From contig NC_016109.1 of assembly GCF_000269985.1 (NCBI RefSeq), forward strand, positions 744,001-808,000: a stretch of 64,000 bases of DNA, in the 5' to 3' direction. The notes beneath the pieces were generated by a model. The model ran no database searches, had not been told where the DNA came from, and was given only the letters and a program-made list of their open reading frames with translations. The position numbers and the translations under genes are program-made. This document shows positions 17,071 to 25,626 of this stretch, piece after piece. The first letter of the stretch is position 1. The number at the start of each line of letters is the position of its first letter. The stretch is from Kitasatospora setae KM-6054 (lineage in GTDB: Bacteria; Actinomycetota; Actinomycetes; Streptomycetales; Streptomycetaceae).

Positions 17071-18207
17071 ATGCCCGTCGAGTTCGTCGGCATGATCTCC
17101 ACCCACGACGTCTCCGAGACCCGCCCGGCCACCGGCCCGGTGGTCGACCCCGGCTACACCCGCCGCTTCGCCCAGGCGCACGAGGAGGCCGGCTTCGACC
17201 GGATCCTGATCGCCCAGTCCTCCGGCAGCCCCGACCCGAACCAGGTCGCGGCGTTCGCCGCCGCCCACACCGAGCGCCTGGGCCTGCTGGTCGCGCACCG
17301 CCCCGGCTTCCTCGCGCCGACCGTCGCGGCCCGCACCTTCGCCACCCTCGACCAGTTCTCCGGCGGCCGGGTCGCGGTGCACGTCATCACCGGCGGCAAC
17401 GACGCCGAGCAGCGCCGCGACGGCGACTACCTGACCAAGGACGAGCGCTACGCCCGCACCGACGACTACCTGACGGTGGTGAAGAAGGCCTGGACGGAGG
17501 ACGCCCCGTTCGACCACGACGGCCCCTACTACCGGCTGGCCGACTTCCGCTCCGACGTGCGGCCGGTGCAGGAGCCGCGGATCCCGCTGTACTTCGGCGG
17601 CTCCTCCGAGGCCGCCTACCGGGTCGGCGGCAAGCACGCCGACACCTTCGCGCTGTGGGGCGAGCCGCTGGCCGAGACCGCCGAGCAGATCGCCCGGGTC
17701 CGGGCCGCCGCCGAGGCCGCCGGGCGCACCGACCTGCCGGGCATCAGCGTCTCGTTCCGCCCGATCCTGGGCCGCACCGACGAGGCGGCCTGGGAGCGGG
17801 CCCGCGGCATCCTCGGCACCATCGAGCAGCGCGGCAGCACGCCCGGCTGGCGCCGGGGCACGGCCCTGAACGGCGCCGACGCGACGCCGCAGAACGTCGG
17901 CTCGCAGCGGCTGCTCGCCGCCGCCGCCAAGGGCGACCTGCACGACCGGGCGCTGTGGACGGCCACCGCGAAGGCCACCGGCGCCGGCGGCAACTCCACC
18001 GCCCTGGTGGGCTCGCCGGAGACGGTCGCGCGCGCCCTGCTGGACTACGTCGAGATCGGCGTGACCACGCTGCTGATCCGCGGCTACGACCCGCTGGACG
18101 ACGCCCTCGACTACGGCCGCGAGCTGCTGCCGCTGGTCCGCCAGGAGGTCGCCCACCGCGACGCGGCCGCCGCCACCGCCGTCCCGGCCGCCGCCGGTGT
18201 CCGGTGA
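17071..18207 (+). CDS. LLM-class FMNH2-dependent monooxygenase, SsuD-like
   Basis: 378 residues. A TIM-barrel luciferase-like protein with the SsuD-type blocks DPNQVAAFAAAHTERLGLLVAHRPGF, FATLDQFSGGRVAVHVITGGN, DGDYLTKDERYART and IPLYFGGSSEAAYRVGGKHADTFALWGEP. Alkanesulfonate monooxygenases desulfonate C-SO3 compounds with FMNH2 and O2, giving sulfite and an aldehyde; SfnG acts on dimethylsulfone. GAAAGGACCACC lies before the ATG. A 64-nt gap separates it from the previous gene; its stop overlaps the hydrolase start. Confidence 0.9.
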   Translation: MPVEFVGMISTHDVSETRPATGPVVDPGYTRRFAQAHEEAGFDRILIAQSSGSPDPNQVAAFAAAHTERLGLLVAHRPGFLAPTVAARTFATLDQFSGGRVAVHVITGGNDAEQRRDGDYLTKDERYARTDDYLTVVKKAWTEDAPFDHDGPYYRLADFRSDVRPVQEPRIPLYFGGSSEAAYRVGGKHADTFALWGEPLAETAEQIARVRAAAEAAGRTDLPGISVSFRPILGRTDEAAWERARGILGTIEQRGSTPGWRRGTALNGADATPQNVGSQRLLAAAAKGDLHDRALWTATAKATGAGGNSTALVGSPETVARALLDYVEIGVTTLLIRGYDPLDDALDYGRELLPLVRQEVAHRDAAAATAVPAAAGVR

Positions 18208-19109
18208 CCGCGACCGCGACCACGACCGCGGCCGTTCCGGCGACCGCGACCACCCCGGACGCCGGGGCGGACGCCCGCTGGGACCCGGCGCCCGGCGTCG
18301 CCGTCCGCGGCACCGTGCTGCTGCTGCCCGGCCGGGGCGAACACCCCGGCCTGTACGCCCGGTTCGGCCGCCGACTGGCCTTCGACGGCTACCGCCTCCT
18401 CGTCCCCGCCGACCACTCCACCGCCCCCACCGCCCTGTCCGCCCTGTTCGCCCGGGCGCGGTCCGGGCAGCCGGACGGCGGGCCGGTGGTGCTGGCGGGT
18501 TCGGACACCGGTGCGCTGCTGGCCCTCGCCCTGGCCGGGGAACTCGGACCGGACGGCCTGCTGCTGGCCGGCCTGCCGGACGGCGACCGGCCCGAGCCGG
18601 TCGCGGACGAGCCGGTCGCGGACGAGCCGGTCGCGGACGAGCCGGTCGCGGACGAGCCGGTCGCGGACGAGCCGGTCGCGGACGAGTTGTCCGCGCGTAC
18701 GGCGTGCCCCGTCCACCGGGGCCTGCTGGCGACGGATCCCGGGTTCCGGCCCGGTGCCCTGTTCGACCCGGTGCCCGCGGCGCTGGCGGGGGCGGCGGCT
18801 GCGGCCCGTCCGGCGGTTCCGGTCCTGGCGTTCCACGGGCTGGCCGACCCGGTCGCCCCGGTCGGGGCGCTGCGCGCGCTGGCCGGGCGGCTGCCGTCGG
18901 TGGAGGCGGTCGCGGTGGCGGACGGGCGCCACGACGCGTTCAACGACGCCGCGCACCGCAGCGTCGCGGCCCGCACCGTGCTGTGGCTGGAGCGTCTCCG
19001 GGCCGGCCTCGACCGCCGGCCGGTCCCGCCCCCGCCCCTGCTCGTCCCGCTCGACTCCGGCTCCGACTCCGGCCCTGGCTCCGGCTCCGGCTCCGGCTCC
19101 GGCGGCTGA
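18204..19109 (+). CDS. Alpha/beta hydrolase-fold protein with Asp at the nucleophile position and EPVAD repeats
   Basis: 301 residues from a GTG overlapping the previous stop (GTGA). The fold is seen in GTVLLLPGRGEHPGLYARFGRRLA (oxyanion strand), the elbow VLAGSDTGALLAL and the later HGLADPVAP and DGRHDAFND, giving candidate Asp and His of the triad. The elbow GSDTG has Asp where Ser is usual, a feature of haloalkane dehalogenases and some C-C hydrolases. Residues about 131-160 are six exact EPVAD repeats in the loop/cap area, followed by a Gly/Ser tail. Substrate unknown; in this locus it might process an organosulfur product or ester. Confidence 0.75.
   Translation: MTATATTTAAVPATATTPDAGADARWDPAPGVAVRGTVLLLPGRGEHPGLYARFGRRLAFDGYRLLVPADHSTAPTALSALFARARSGQPDGGPVVLAGSDTGALLALALAGELGPDGLLLAGLPDGDRPEPVADEPVADEPVADEPVADEPVADEPVADELSARTACPVHRGLLATDPGFRPGALFDPVPAALAGAAAAARPAVPVLAFHGLADPVAPVGALRALAGRLPSVEAVAVADGRHDAFNDAAHRSVAARTVLWLERLRAGLDRRPVPPPPLLVPLDSGSDSGPGSGSGSGSGG
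18594..18683. repeat. Six 15-nt tandem units inside the hydrolase gene
   Basis: The unit GAGCCGGTCGCGGAC is repeated six times without mismatch, coding EPVAD. The identity at DNA level implies recent slippage or selection. Copy number changes would be in frame. Confidence 0.9.
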
Positions 19110-19157
19110 CCGCCCACCCCGACGCCCCTCGCCCGCCCCCTTCGAAAGGACCCCTCC

Positions 19158-19673
19158 GTGACCACCCTCGACGAACGCCCGCCGACCGCGACACCCGCCG
19201 AACTGCTGCGCCGCACGCTGCGCCGGCACGCGTCCGGGGTGGTGGTGATCACCGTGCCCGGACCGGCCGGGTTCACCGCGACCTCGTTCACCTCGGTCAG
19301 CCTGGAGCCCGCGCTGGTCTCCTTCTACCTCGCCTCGGGGGCGTCCACGGCCCCGGCCGTGCGGGCGGCCGACGTGTTCACCGTGCACGTGCTGCACCGC
19401 GGCCAGGAGGAGTTGGCGCGGGCGTTCGCCCGCAGCGGCACCGACCGGTTCGCCGGGGTGCCGTGGCAGGAGGGCCCGCACGGCACTCCGCTGCTGGAGG
19501 GCGCCACCGCCCGGCTGACGGCCCGCCGGGTGGGGCTGCACCCGGTCGGTGACCACCTGCTGGTGGTGGGCGAGGTGCTCGCGGCGGACGTCCGGGGCGG
19601 GGAGCCGCTGCTGCACCACGACGGCGGGTTCGGCGGGTTCGCGCCGGGCGCCGGGGAGGGCCCGTGGGGCTGA
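19158..19673 (+). CDS. Flavin reductase family protein (SsuE/HpaC-like partner)
   Basis: 171 residues from a GTG preceded by GAAAGGACCCCTCC. It has the flavin reductase split-barrel pattern: LRRTLRRHASGVVVITVPGPAGFTATSFTSVSLEPALVSFYLA, and GDHLLVVGEVLAA near the C-terminus. It should supply FMNH2 or FADH2 to the two SsuD-like and the DszC-like enzymes in this operon. The next LLM gene starts 10 nt inside it. Confidence 0.9.
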   Translation: MTTLDERPPTATPAELLRRTLRRHASGVVVITVPGPAGFTATSFTSVSLEPALVSFYLASGASTAPAVRAADVFTVHVLHRGQEELARAFARSGTDRFAGVPWQEGPHGTPLLEGATARLTARRVGLHPVGDHLLVVGEVLAADVRGGEPLLHHDGGFGGFAPGAGEGPWG

Positions 19674-20764
19674 CCGTGCACTGGTTCCTGCCGACCACCG
19701 GCGACAGCCGCGAGGTGGTCGGCGGGGGCCACGGCTCGGTGCCGGGGGCGTCCGGCGGCGACCGGCCGCCGTCCCTCGGCTACCTGGGGCAGATCGCCCG
19801 GGCGGCCGAACTGCTGGGCTTCGCCGGGGTGTTGACCCCGACCGGCCCGTGGTGCGAGGACGCCTGGCTGACCACCGCGATGCTCGCCGCCCGGACCGAG
19901 CGGCTGTCCTTCCTGGTGGCGTTCCGGCCGGGCCTGCTCTCCCCGACCCTGGCCGCCCAGATGGCGACCACCTACCAGAACCTGTCCGGCGGCCGGCTGG
20001 CGCTGAACGTGGTGACCGGCGGCGAGTCCCGCGAGCAGCGCGCGTACGGCGACTTCCTCGACAAGGACGAACGGTACGCGCGGGCCGGGGAGTTCCTCTC
20101 GGTGACCGGACGGCTGTGGCGCGGCGAACGGGTCGACCACGCGGGCCGGCACCTGCGGGTGGAGGGCGCCGAGCTGACCCGGCTGCCCGCTCCGGTGCCC
20201 CCGGTGTACTTCGGCGGCTCGTCGGCGGCGGCGGAACGGGTCGCCGCCCGGCACGCGGACGTGTACCTGACCTGGGGCGAACCGCCGCCGCTGGTGGCCG
20301 CGAAGGTCGGCCGGATCCGGGAGCTGGCCGCCGCGCACGGACGCCGGCCGCGGTTCGGCGTCCGCCTGCACACCATCACCCGGGACACCTCCGCCCAGGC
20401 CTGGGCGGAGGCCGATCGGCTGCTGGCCGGCATGGGCGCCGAGCGGATCAGGGAGACCCAACTCGCCCTGGCCCGCAGCGAGTCGGAGGGGCAGCGGCGG
20501 ATGCGGGAGCTGCACGGCGGATCGGCCGACCGCCTGGAGGTGTACCCGAACCTGTGGGCCGGCTTCGGCCTGGTCCGCGGCGGCGCGGGCACCGCGCTGG
20601 TCGGCAGCCACGCCGAGGTCGCCGACCGGATCGAGGAGTACCACCGGCTGGGCGTGGACGAGTTCGTCCTCTCCGGCGTCCCCCACCTCGAAGAGGCGTA
20701 CCGCGTCGGCGAGGGCCTGCTCCCCCTCCTCGCCGCCCGCGGCCTGCTCCCGAGCCTCCGCTGA
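19664..20764 (+). CDS. LLM-class monooxygenase, alkanesulfonate monooxygenase-like (SsuD)
   Basis: 366 residues from a GTG (GTG GGG CTG) overlapping the flavin reductase by 10 nt. It carries HWFLPTTGDSREVVGG at the start, LSFLVAFRPGLLSPTLAAQMATTYQNLSGGRLALNVVTGGE and VYFGGSSAAAERVAARHADVYLTWGEPP, all strong SsuD matches. Coupling to the reductase fits the two-component SsuED system. It is the last gene of the sulfur locus. No clear hairpin is seen in the 168 nt before the next gene. Confidence 0.92.
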   Translation: MGLTVHWFLPTTGDSREVVGGGHGSVPGASGGDRPPSLGYLGQIARAAELLGFAGVLTPTGPWCEDAWLTTAMLAARTERLSFLVAFRPGLLSPTLAAQMATTYQNLSGGRLALNVVTGGESREQRAYGDFLDKDERYARAGEFLSVTGRLWRGERVDHAGRHLRVEGAELTRLPAPVPPVYFGGSSAAAERVAARHADVYLTWGEPPPLVAAKVGRIRELAAAHGRRPRFGVRLHTITRDTSAQAWAEADRLLAGMGAERIRETQLALARSESEGQRRMRELHGGSADRLEVYPNLWAGFGLVRGGAGTALVGSHAEVADRIEEYHRLGVDEFVLSGVPHLEEAYRVGEGLLPLLAARGLLPSLR

Positions 20765-20932
20765 CCGGACCGCCCCGGAGCCCCGGCCCGGTCACCGTCG
20801 TCGCGGGCGCGCCCCGCCGGGAGGATGAAGGCCCGGTCGCGTCGGCCGGGCGGAACGGGCCGGGCGGGCTAGCTTCGTGGACGAACGCGGGCGCCGAACC
20901 GCAGCGCCCGCGCCCGTCCCGATGGAGTCCCC

Positions 20933-21802
20933 ATGCGGATCCCCAGCATCCTGGCCGCCGCCCTGACGGCCGCCCTCGTCCCCACCACCGCCCTGGCCGC
21001 ACCGTCCCAGCGGTCCGCCCCGCCCTACGCCCGCGACCTGGCGGTGACCGTCGCCGCCCCCGACCCGGCCGCGCCGCCCGGCGCCACCGTGCCGTTCACC
21101 GTCGTGGTCTGCAACCACGGCACCGAGACCCCGCAGACCCCGGCCACCCTGGTGGTCAACGGGCCGCCGGACGAGGGGATGCAGCTCTCCTCCGACTCCG
21201 TCGAGGCCACCGGCGGCGGCTGGAACTGGATCCGGCTCCCGGTCGCCCAGGGTCTCCGGCCGAACCAGTGCAGCTATCTCAAACTGCGCTCGCGCACCGT
21301 CAGCACCCTGCCCGGCCCCAGGAGCTACCCCGGCGGAACCGCAGAGGTCAGCTGGGACGGCGAGCAGAACCCGGCCGACAACCTCGCCACCTGGACCTCG
21401 GAGATCTCCGCCCCGGTCACCGGCGCGTACCTCGCGCTGGCCCGGCCCCCGCTGCCCACCGCGCCCGGCGACCCGGCCGACTTCGAGGTGGAGGAGCGCA
21501 ACCTCGGCCCGTCCACCGACTACCCGTGGCGCGGCCGCCTGGTCGCCCAACTGCCGCCCGGCTCGACCTTCTTGAGCTCCGCGCCGGACTCGTCCCCGTG
21601 CGCGTACTCGGACGACGCGACGACCGCGGTCTGCCCGGACGGCGTCGGCAACACCTGGGCCTGGCTCAACCGGGGCTTCGCCGTCCGGATCAGCCCCACC
21701 GCCCCGCACGGCGGCACGGTCACCGCCACCCTGACCTACGAGGCCCCGGCCGACCCCGCGCCGCACGCCTTCGTCCTCAAGGTCGACATCCCCGTCCGGT
21801 GA
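20933..21802 (+). CDS. Secreted DUF11-like / beta-sandwich protein
   Basis: 289 residues with a signal peptide (MRIPSILAAALTAALVPTTALAAP). The mature part has two beta-sandwich repeats of the DUF11/CARDB kind (PGATVPFTVVVCNHGTETPQTPATLVVNGPP and PGDPADFEVEERNLGPS), with Cys pairs that may form disulfides. Such domains occur in surface proteins and adhesins. GGAGTCCCC lies before the ATG. Function unknown; extracellular location is likely. A terminator follows, shared with the convergent gene. Confidence 0.75.
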   Translation: MRIPSILAAALTAALVPTTALAAPSQRSAPPYARDLAVTVAAPDPAAPPGATVPFTVVVCNHGTETPQTPATLVVNGPPDEGMQLSSDSVEATGGGWNWIRLPVAQGLRPNQCSYLKLRSRTVSTLPGPRSYPGGTAEVSWDGEQNPADNLATWTSEISAPVTGAYLALARPPLPTAPGDPADFEVEERNLGPSTDYPWRGRLVAQLPPGSTFLSSAPDSSPCAYSDDATTAVCPDGVGNTWAWLNRGFAVRISPTAPHGGTVTATLTYEAPADPAPHAFVLKVDIPVR

Positions 21803-21810
21803 CCCGGCAC

Positions 21811-21846
21811 CGCGCTCCCCGCCCGGCCGCCAGGGCGGGGAGCGCG
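21811..21846. terminator. Bidirectional hairpin terminator
   Basis: Perfect 14-bp arms (21811-21824 and 21833-21846) around an 8-nt loop, between convergent genes 20933 (+) and 21866 (-). Confidence 0.85.
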
Positions 21847-21865
21847 GCCCGACGGCCGCCGGCCG

Positions 21866-23173
21866 CTACTGCTGTCCGGTCCAGGCCGAGCGCGGTTGGG
21901 ACTTGGCGCCGCGGAGGGTGGCCGGGTCGATGTCGATGTCCGCGTAGAAGACGCCGAGGTTGTAGCCGTCGCCCTCGGTGTTGACGGTGACGCTGATGTC
22001 GGTGTCGCCGTTGCGCAGGTACGGGGAGACGTCCCAGCGGTTGGCGTCGTAGCCGAAGGTGTTGGGGTAGGCGGGGTTGCGCGGGAAGCGCTGGGCGGGG
22101 TCGGCGTTGTCGAGGTTGGAGGTGAAGGCGTCGTTGGCGGGGTGCAGGGCGTCGCTGAAGCGGGTGAGCGGGCCGTTGGTGCTCTTGAGGTCCATCGTGT
22201 CGCCGGTCCACTTGTGGTCGCCGTCGTAGACGACCCAGCCGAGGTGGCCGGTGACGGGACCGGTCGCGGGGGTCTTGAGGCCGGTCAGGGTGCCGGTGAG
22301 GGCGGGGCTGTTGGGGAGTTCGGGCTGGAAGCCGTCCCAGAGGTGGAGGTGGCGCAGCGGTTCGCAGTCGCGTTCGTAGGCGACGACGACCGTCCAGCCG
22401 CCCCAGCTGTGCGGCTTGACGACGGAGTCCATGTCGGCGGCCTCGTAGGTGCCGGAGCCGTGGCCGCGGACCTGGTCGGTGATGTCGGCGGAGGCCTGGT
22501 AGCTGCTCTCGTCGTCGGTGGTGATGTAGCCGATGGAGGGCTGCTGGTTGGCGATGTTGGTGTACTGGGCGTCGCCGGGGAACTTGAAGTAGATCTCGTC
22601 GACCTGGCTCTCCGGCAGCACGGTGTCGCCGATGCCGCGGGTGCCGCCCCAGTAGAGGCGGGCGTACTTGACGGTGGCGCCCTCGGGGATCAGGAGGTCC
22701 GCGGAGCTGGAGGAGTAGATGGCGTCGCCGAGCGGGCCGACGTGGCCGGGGCCGTCGATGTTGATGTACTTCATCGGGAAGTTGTTGTTGATCGGGCGCG
22801 GCCCGTCGCCGTTGCGGGCCTGTTCGCAGGGGGCCTGGGCGGGGTCGACCGGCGGCTCGGTCTCGTCGCAGGTCATCAGGGTGTTGCCGATGTGGGTGAT
22901 GCCGCCGTGGAAGTCGCCCTGGAAGCGGGTGGTGAACGGCAGCCGGTTCTCGGTGATGGTGTGCGCGGCGGTGACCCGGGTGTGCGCGGTGGCGGCCCGG
23001 CCGCCGGCCGAGTGCGCGGCGGGGACGGCCAGCGCGCTCGCGGCGGCGACGAACGCGGCGGTGGCGGTCAGTGCGCGCCGGGTGGGGCGGGTGAGACGGG
23101 CAGGGCGGGCGGCCTGGGCGAGCTGGGTGGACGGGGTGGGCTGGGTGGACGGGGTGGGCTGGGGACGGGACAC
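21866..23173 (-). CDS. Secreted surface-type protein of unknown function
   Basis: 435 residues from a GTG at 23173, supported by GAGGAGT 7 nt upstream. A long Pro/Thr/Arg N-terminal region precedes a hydrophobic signal segment (ALTATAAFVAAASALAVPAAHSA). The mature part begins with TRFQGDFHGGITHIGNTLMTCDE, a block common to large actinobacterial extracellular proteins that carry DUF11 repeats, followed by VKYARLYWGGTRG and VVVAYERD, typical of a beta-rich domain. No DUF11 repeats or sortase signal follow, so this is a short member. Two copies of TGACCATYCGTCA stand just upstream. Confidence 0.7.
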   Translation of the reverse strand: MSRPQPTPSTQPTPSTQLAQAARPARLTRPTRRALTATAAFVAAASALAVPAAHSAGGRAATAHTRVTAAHTITENRLPFTTRFQGDFHGGITHIGNTLMTCDETEPPVDPAQAPCEQARNGDGPRPINNNFPMKYINIDGPGHVGPLGDAIYSSSSADLLIPEGATVKYARLYWGGTRGIGDTVLPESQVDEIYFKFPGDAQYTNIANQQPSIGYITTDDESSYQASADITDQVRGHGSGTYEAADMDSVVKPHSWGGWTVVVAYERDCEPLRHLHLWDGFQPELPNSPALTGTLTGLKTPATGPVTGHLGWVVYDGDHKWTGDTMDLKSTNGPLTRFSDALHPANDAFTSNLDNADPAQRFPRNPAYPNTFGYDANRWDVSPYLRNGDTDISVTVNTEGDGYNLGVFYADIDIDPATLRGAKSQPRSAWTGQQ

Positions 23174-23187
23174 GTCGGGGACTCCTC

Positions 23188-23242
23188 TGACGAATGGTCA
23201 AGACGCCTTCCCGCGAAGGCACTTCTACCTGACCATCCGTCA
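23188..23242 (-). promoter_or_regulatory. Pair of TGACCATYCGTCA sites upstream of the secreted-protein gene
   Basis: TGACGAATGGTCA (23188-23200, minus-strand reading TGACCATTCGTCA) and TGACCATCCGTCA (23230-23242) lie in opposite orientation 29 nt apart, directly before the ribosome site of the gene at 23173. The imperfect palindromes share TGAC...CGTCA with the 13-mer of the sulfur locus but differ in the centre. Confidence 0.45.
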
Positions 23243-23323
23243 GACGGTCGATCGGCGTATTGGGCCGAACGGCGGCATTCCTGACTATTTGCTGAGAATG
23301 ACGCCATTCGGGAGGGTGAACGG

Positions 23324-25258
23324 TCAGGCCCGCTGTTCGACCCGGACCCAGTCGACGGCGAGGGTCGCGGCGCCGGCCGCGACCTGGTCGACGGTGGCCT
23401 GCGGCAGGCCCCAGTACGGGGTGGTGACCTTGTTCCAGCCGGCCGGGTAGGCGCCGCCGAGGGCGAAGTTGAGGATCACGTACTGGTCGCGGTCGAACAC
23501 CCAGGCACCGCGGGTGGCGAGGGTCTTCTGTCGGGGAACTTCCAGGTACGCGGTGCCGTCGAGGCTGAACCGCATGCCGGCGGGCGTCCACTCGACGGCG
23601 TACACGTGCCAGCCGGTGACGTCCTGGCCCGCCGGGAAGTGCCGCAGGCCGCCGATGTTGCCGTCGGCGGAGTAGCCGGGGCCGTGCAGGGAGCTGCTGG
23701 TCCAGTCCGGGTAGCCGATGTTCTCCATGACGTCGATCTCGCCGCAGTCCGGCCAGGAGACGTCCGGGTCGTCGACGTTCGCGCCGAGCAGCCAGAACGC
23801 GGGCCACAGGCCGAGCCCGACGGGCAGCTTCATCCGCGCGCTGACCCGGCCGTGGGTGAAGCGGACGGCGGCGCTGGTGTCGATCCGGGCGGAGGTGAAC
23901 GCGTACCTGCCGCCGCCGGGGGCGGTGTAGCCGCCGGGCAGGTGGCGGGGGGTGATGAGGAGTTGGCTGTCGGAGATCCGCAGCGTGCTGGGGTCGTCGA
24001 CGTACGCCTGCGACTCGCCGTTGACCGAGCCCATGGTGGAACCGGTGACCACCACCCGCCACTTGCTCCGGTCCAGGGCGGTGCCGGCGAAGTCGTCGAA
24101 GAACACGGTGCGGTAGGCGCCGGTGCCGTCGACGGGCAGCGCCGGGTACTCGGCGGCGGCGCTGCCGCCGGTGCCCCAGACCTGGAACGCGTAGAGCGAG
24201 TAGCCGAATTGGGCGGTGTAGGGGGCGGGGCTGTAGAACCGGCGGCGGCGCAGGCCGAGCATCCGGACGTAGCGGCCGGTGACGGCGGCGGGCAGCGTGA
24301 CCGCGTCGTGCAGGCCGGCCGAGCTGCCGGGGGTGCCGATGTCGGCGTCGCGGGCGGCGACCTGGGCGGCGGTCGGCTGGTGGACGGTGCGCCAGTTCTG
24401 GTTGTCGTCGGACACCTGGAGCTGGTAGTCGACCGCGTAGGCGGACTCCCAGTGCAGGTCGAAGGCGGTGATCCGGGCGGGGGCGCCGAGGTCGACGGAG
24501 ATCCACCGGTGGTCGTTCCAGTCACTGGCCCAGCGGGTGGCGTCACCGGTCAGCCCGGCGGGGACGCCGCCGTCGAAGGCGTGCAGCGGGGTGTGGCCGG
24601 CGTCCTGGTAGTAGTTGCTGTCACCGGGGTGGTTCAGCGCCAGGTCGGCGGTGCTCGTGGCGGCGGGAGCGGGCGCGCCGCCGTAGACCTGGAACGCGTA
24701 CAGCGAGTACCCGTACGGGGTGGCGCGCTGCAGGCCGCGCATCCGGACGTAGCGGGCGAGGGCCGGCTGCGGGTGGGTGTGGATGGTGGTGGTGCCGCCG
24801 GTCCCGGCGTTCTCGGTGTAGACCGACTGCCAGGCGGCGCCGTCCCGGGAGACCTCGACCACGTACCTGAGGCCGTAGGCGGCCTCCCAGACCAGCACCA
24901 CCTGGCTGACCCGGATCACGCTGCCCAGGTCGATCCGGATCCAGGCGTCGTCGGCGAAGTTGCTGGAGAACCGCGAGCCGGCGTTGCCGTCGAACGCCGC
25001 CCCCGCCCCGAACGGCCCGCCCTCGGCCCCGGAGGCACTGGCGGCCGCCGGATCGGCGGCGTACGCGGCGGCGGCCCAGTCCGCGTCCCAGGCCAACCCG
25101 CTGGGGGCTCCGGCGCCTTGGGCAGCGCCTTGAGCCGCGGCTTGGGCGGCGGCTTGGGCGGCGGCTTGGGCAGGGGCGGGGCCGGACAGGGGGAGGCCGG
25201 TGGCGCCGGCGGTGAGGGCGGCGAGGAGCAGGGCGTTGCGGCGGCTGAGCTCGGTCAT
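23324..25258 (-). CDS. Secreted GH16 beta-1,3-glucanase with two N-terminal F5/8-type C (CBM32) domains
   Basis: 644 residues from the ATG at 25258 (GGAG upstream); the further upstream open frame is Pro/Thr/His low complexity. A twin-arginine signal (ELSRRNALLLAALTAG) is followed by Ala/Gln repeats. Two discoidin-type modules follow (about 60-195 and 205-355), each ending YGYSLYAFQV(Y/W)G or a close form. The catalytic domain begins VFFDDFAGTALDRSKW and has the GH16 motif GEIDVMENIG with the two acidic catalytic residues. It should cut laminarin-like beta-1,3-glucan outside the cell. It lies downstream of the GH55 gene on the same strand, separated by the repeat array at 25441. Confidence 0.93.
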   Translation of the reverse strand: MTELSRRNALLLAALTAGATGLPLSGPAPAQAAAQAAAQAAAQGAAQGAGAPSGLAWDADWAAAAYAADPAAASASGAEGGPFGAGAAFDGNAGSRFSSNFADDAWIRIDLGSVIRVSQVVLVWEAAYGLRYVVEVSRDGAAWQSVYTENAGTGGTTTIHTHPQPALARYVRMRGLQRATPYGYSLYAFQVYGGAPAPAATSTADLALNHPGDSNYYQDAGHTPLHAFDGGVPAGLTGDATRWASDWNDHRWISVDLGAPARITAFDLHWESAYAVDYQLQVSDDNQNWRTVHQPTAAQVAARDADIGTPGSSAGLHDAVTLPAAVTGRYVRMLGLRRRRFYSPAPYTAQFGYSLYAFQVWGTGGSAAAEYPALPVDGTGAYRTVFFDDFAGTALDRSKWRVVVTGSTMGSVNGESQAYVDDPSTLRISDSQLLITPRHLPGGYTAPGGGRYAFTSARIDTSAAVRFTHGRVSARMKLPVGLGLWPAFWLLGANVDDPDVSWPDCGEIDVMENIGYPDWTSSSLHGPGYSADGNIGGLRHFPAGQDVTGWHVYAVEWTPAGMRFSLDGTAYLEVPRQKTLATRGAWVFDRDQYVILNFALGGAYPAGWNKVTTPYWGLPQATVDQVAAGAATLAVDWVRVEQRA

Positions 25259-25275
25259 GGGGGACTCCGCTACGA

Positions 25276-25330
25276 GTGGGGGTGGGGGGTGGGGGTGGGG
25301 TGGGGGTGGGGTGGGGGTGGGGGTGGGGTG
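25276..25330. repeat. G-rich simple repeat (GTGGGG runs)
   Basis: About 55 nt of G4-6 runs separated by single T, located 18-72 bp upstream of the GH16 start. It could fold as a G-quadruplex on the plus strand, the template strand for this gene. Role unknown. Confidence 0.7.
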
Positions 25331-25440
25331 GCGGTGCGGGGCGCGGGCCCCCAGGTCGGGGGCGGGGGTCCGCGTGGTGCGGCCCGCCACGTCCTCGGGC
25401 CGGAGGGCGCGGCGGGCCGGGCTCGGTGGTTCGGCGGCTC

Positions 25441-25626
25441 GGTGACACGTCACGGGTTTCGGTGACACGCCACGTATTTGGGTGACACGTCACCGGTATC
25501 GATGAGGCATCACCGATGACGCGTCATGGGTGTCGCGTCACAGATGTCCCATCACGGATGTCGCGTCACGGATGTCCCATCACAGATGTCGCGTCACGGA
25601 TGACCCGTCATCGATGACGTGTCACG
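25441..25626. repeat. Array A: 14-nt palindromic units between GH55 and GH16 genes
   Basis: Three 20-nt units beginning GGTGACAC then nine 14-nt units (25501-25626) close to GATGWCGCGTCACN. Each contains a near-palindrome RTGWCGCGWCAY. The stop codon of the GH55 gene (minus strand, 25622-25624) lies inside the last unit, so the array begins exactly at that gene's end. No ORF is present. Confidence 0.9.

Noticed and set aside
25441..25626. Array A as a CRISPR
   Set aside because: Units are 14 nt, contiguous, degenerate and palindromic, with no unique spacers and no cas genes nearby.
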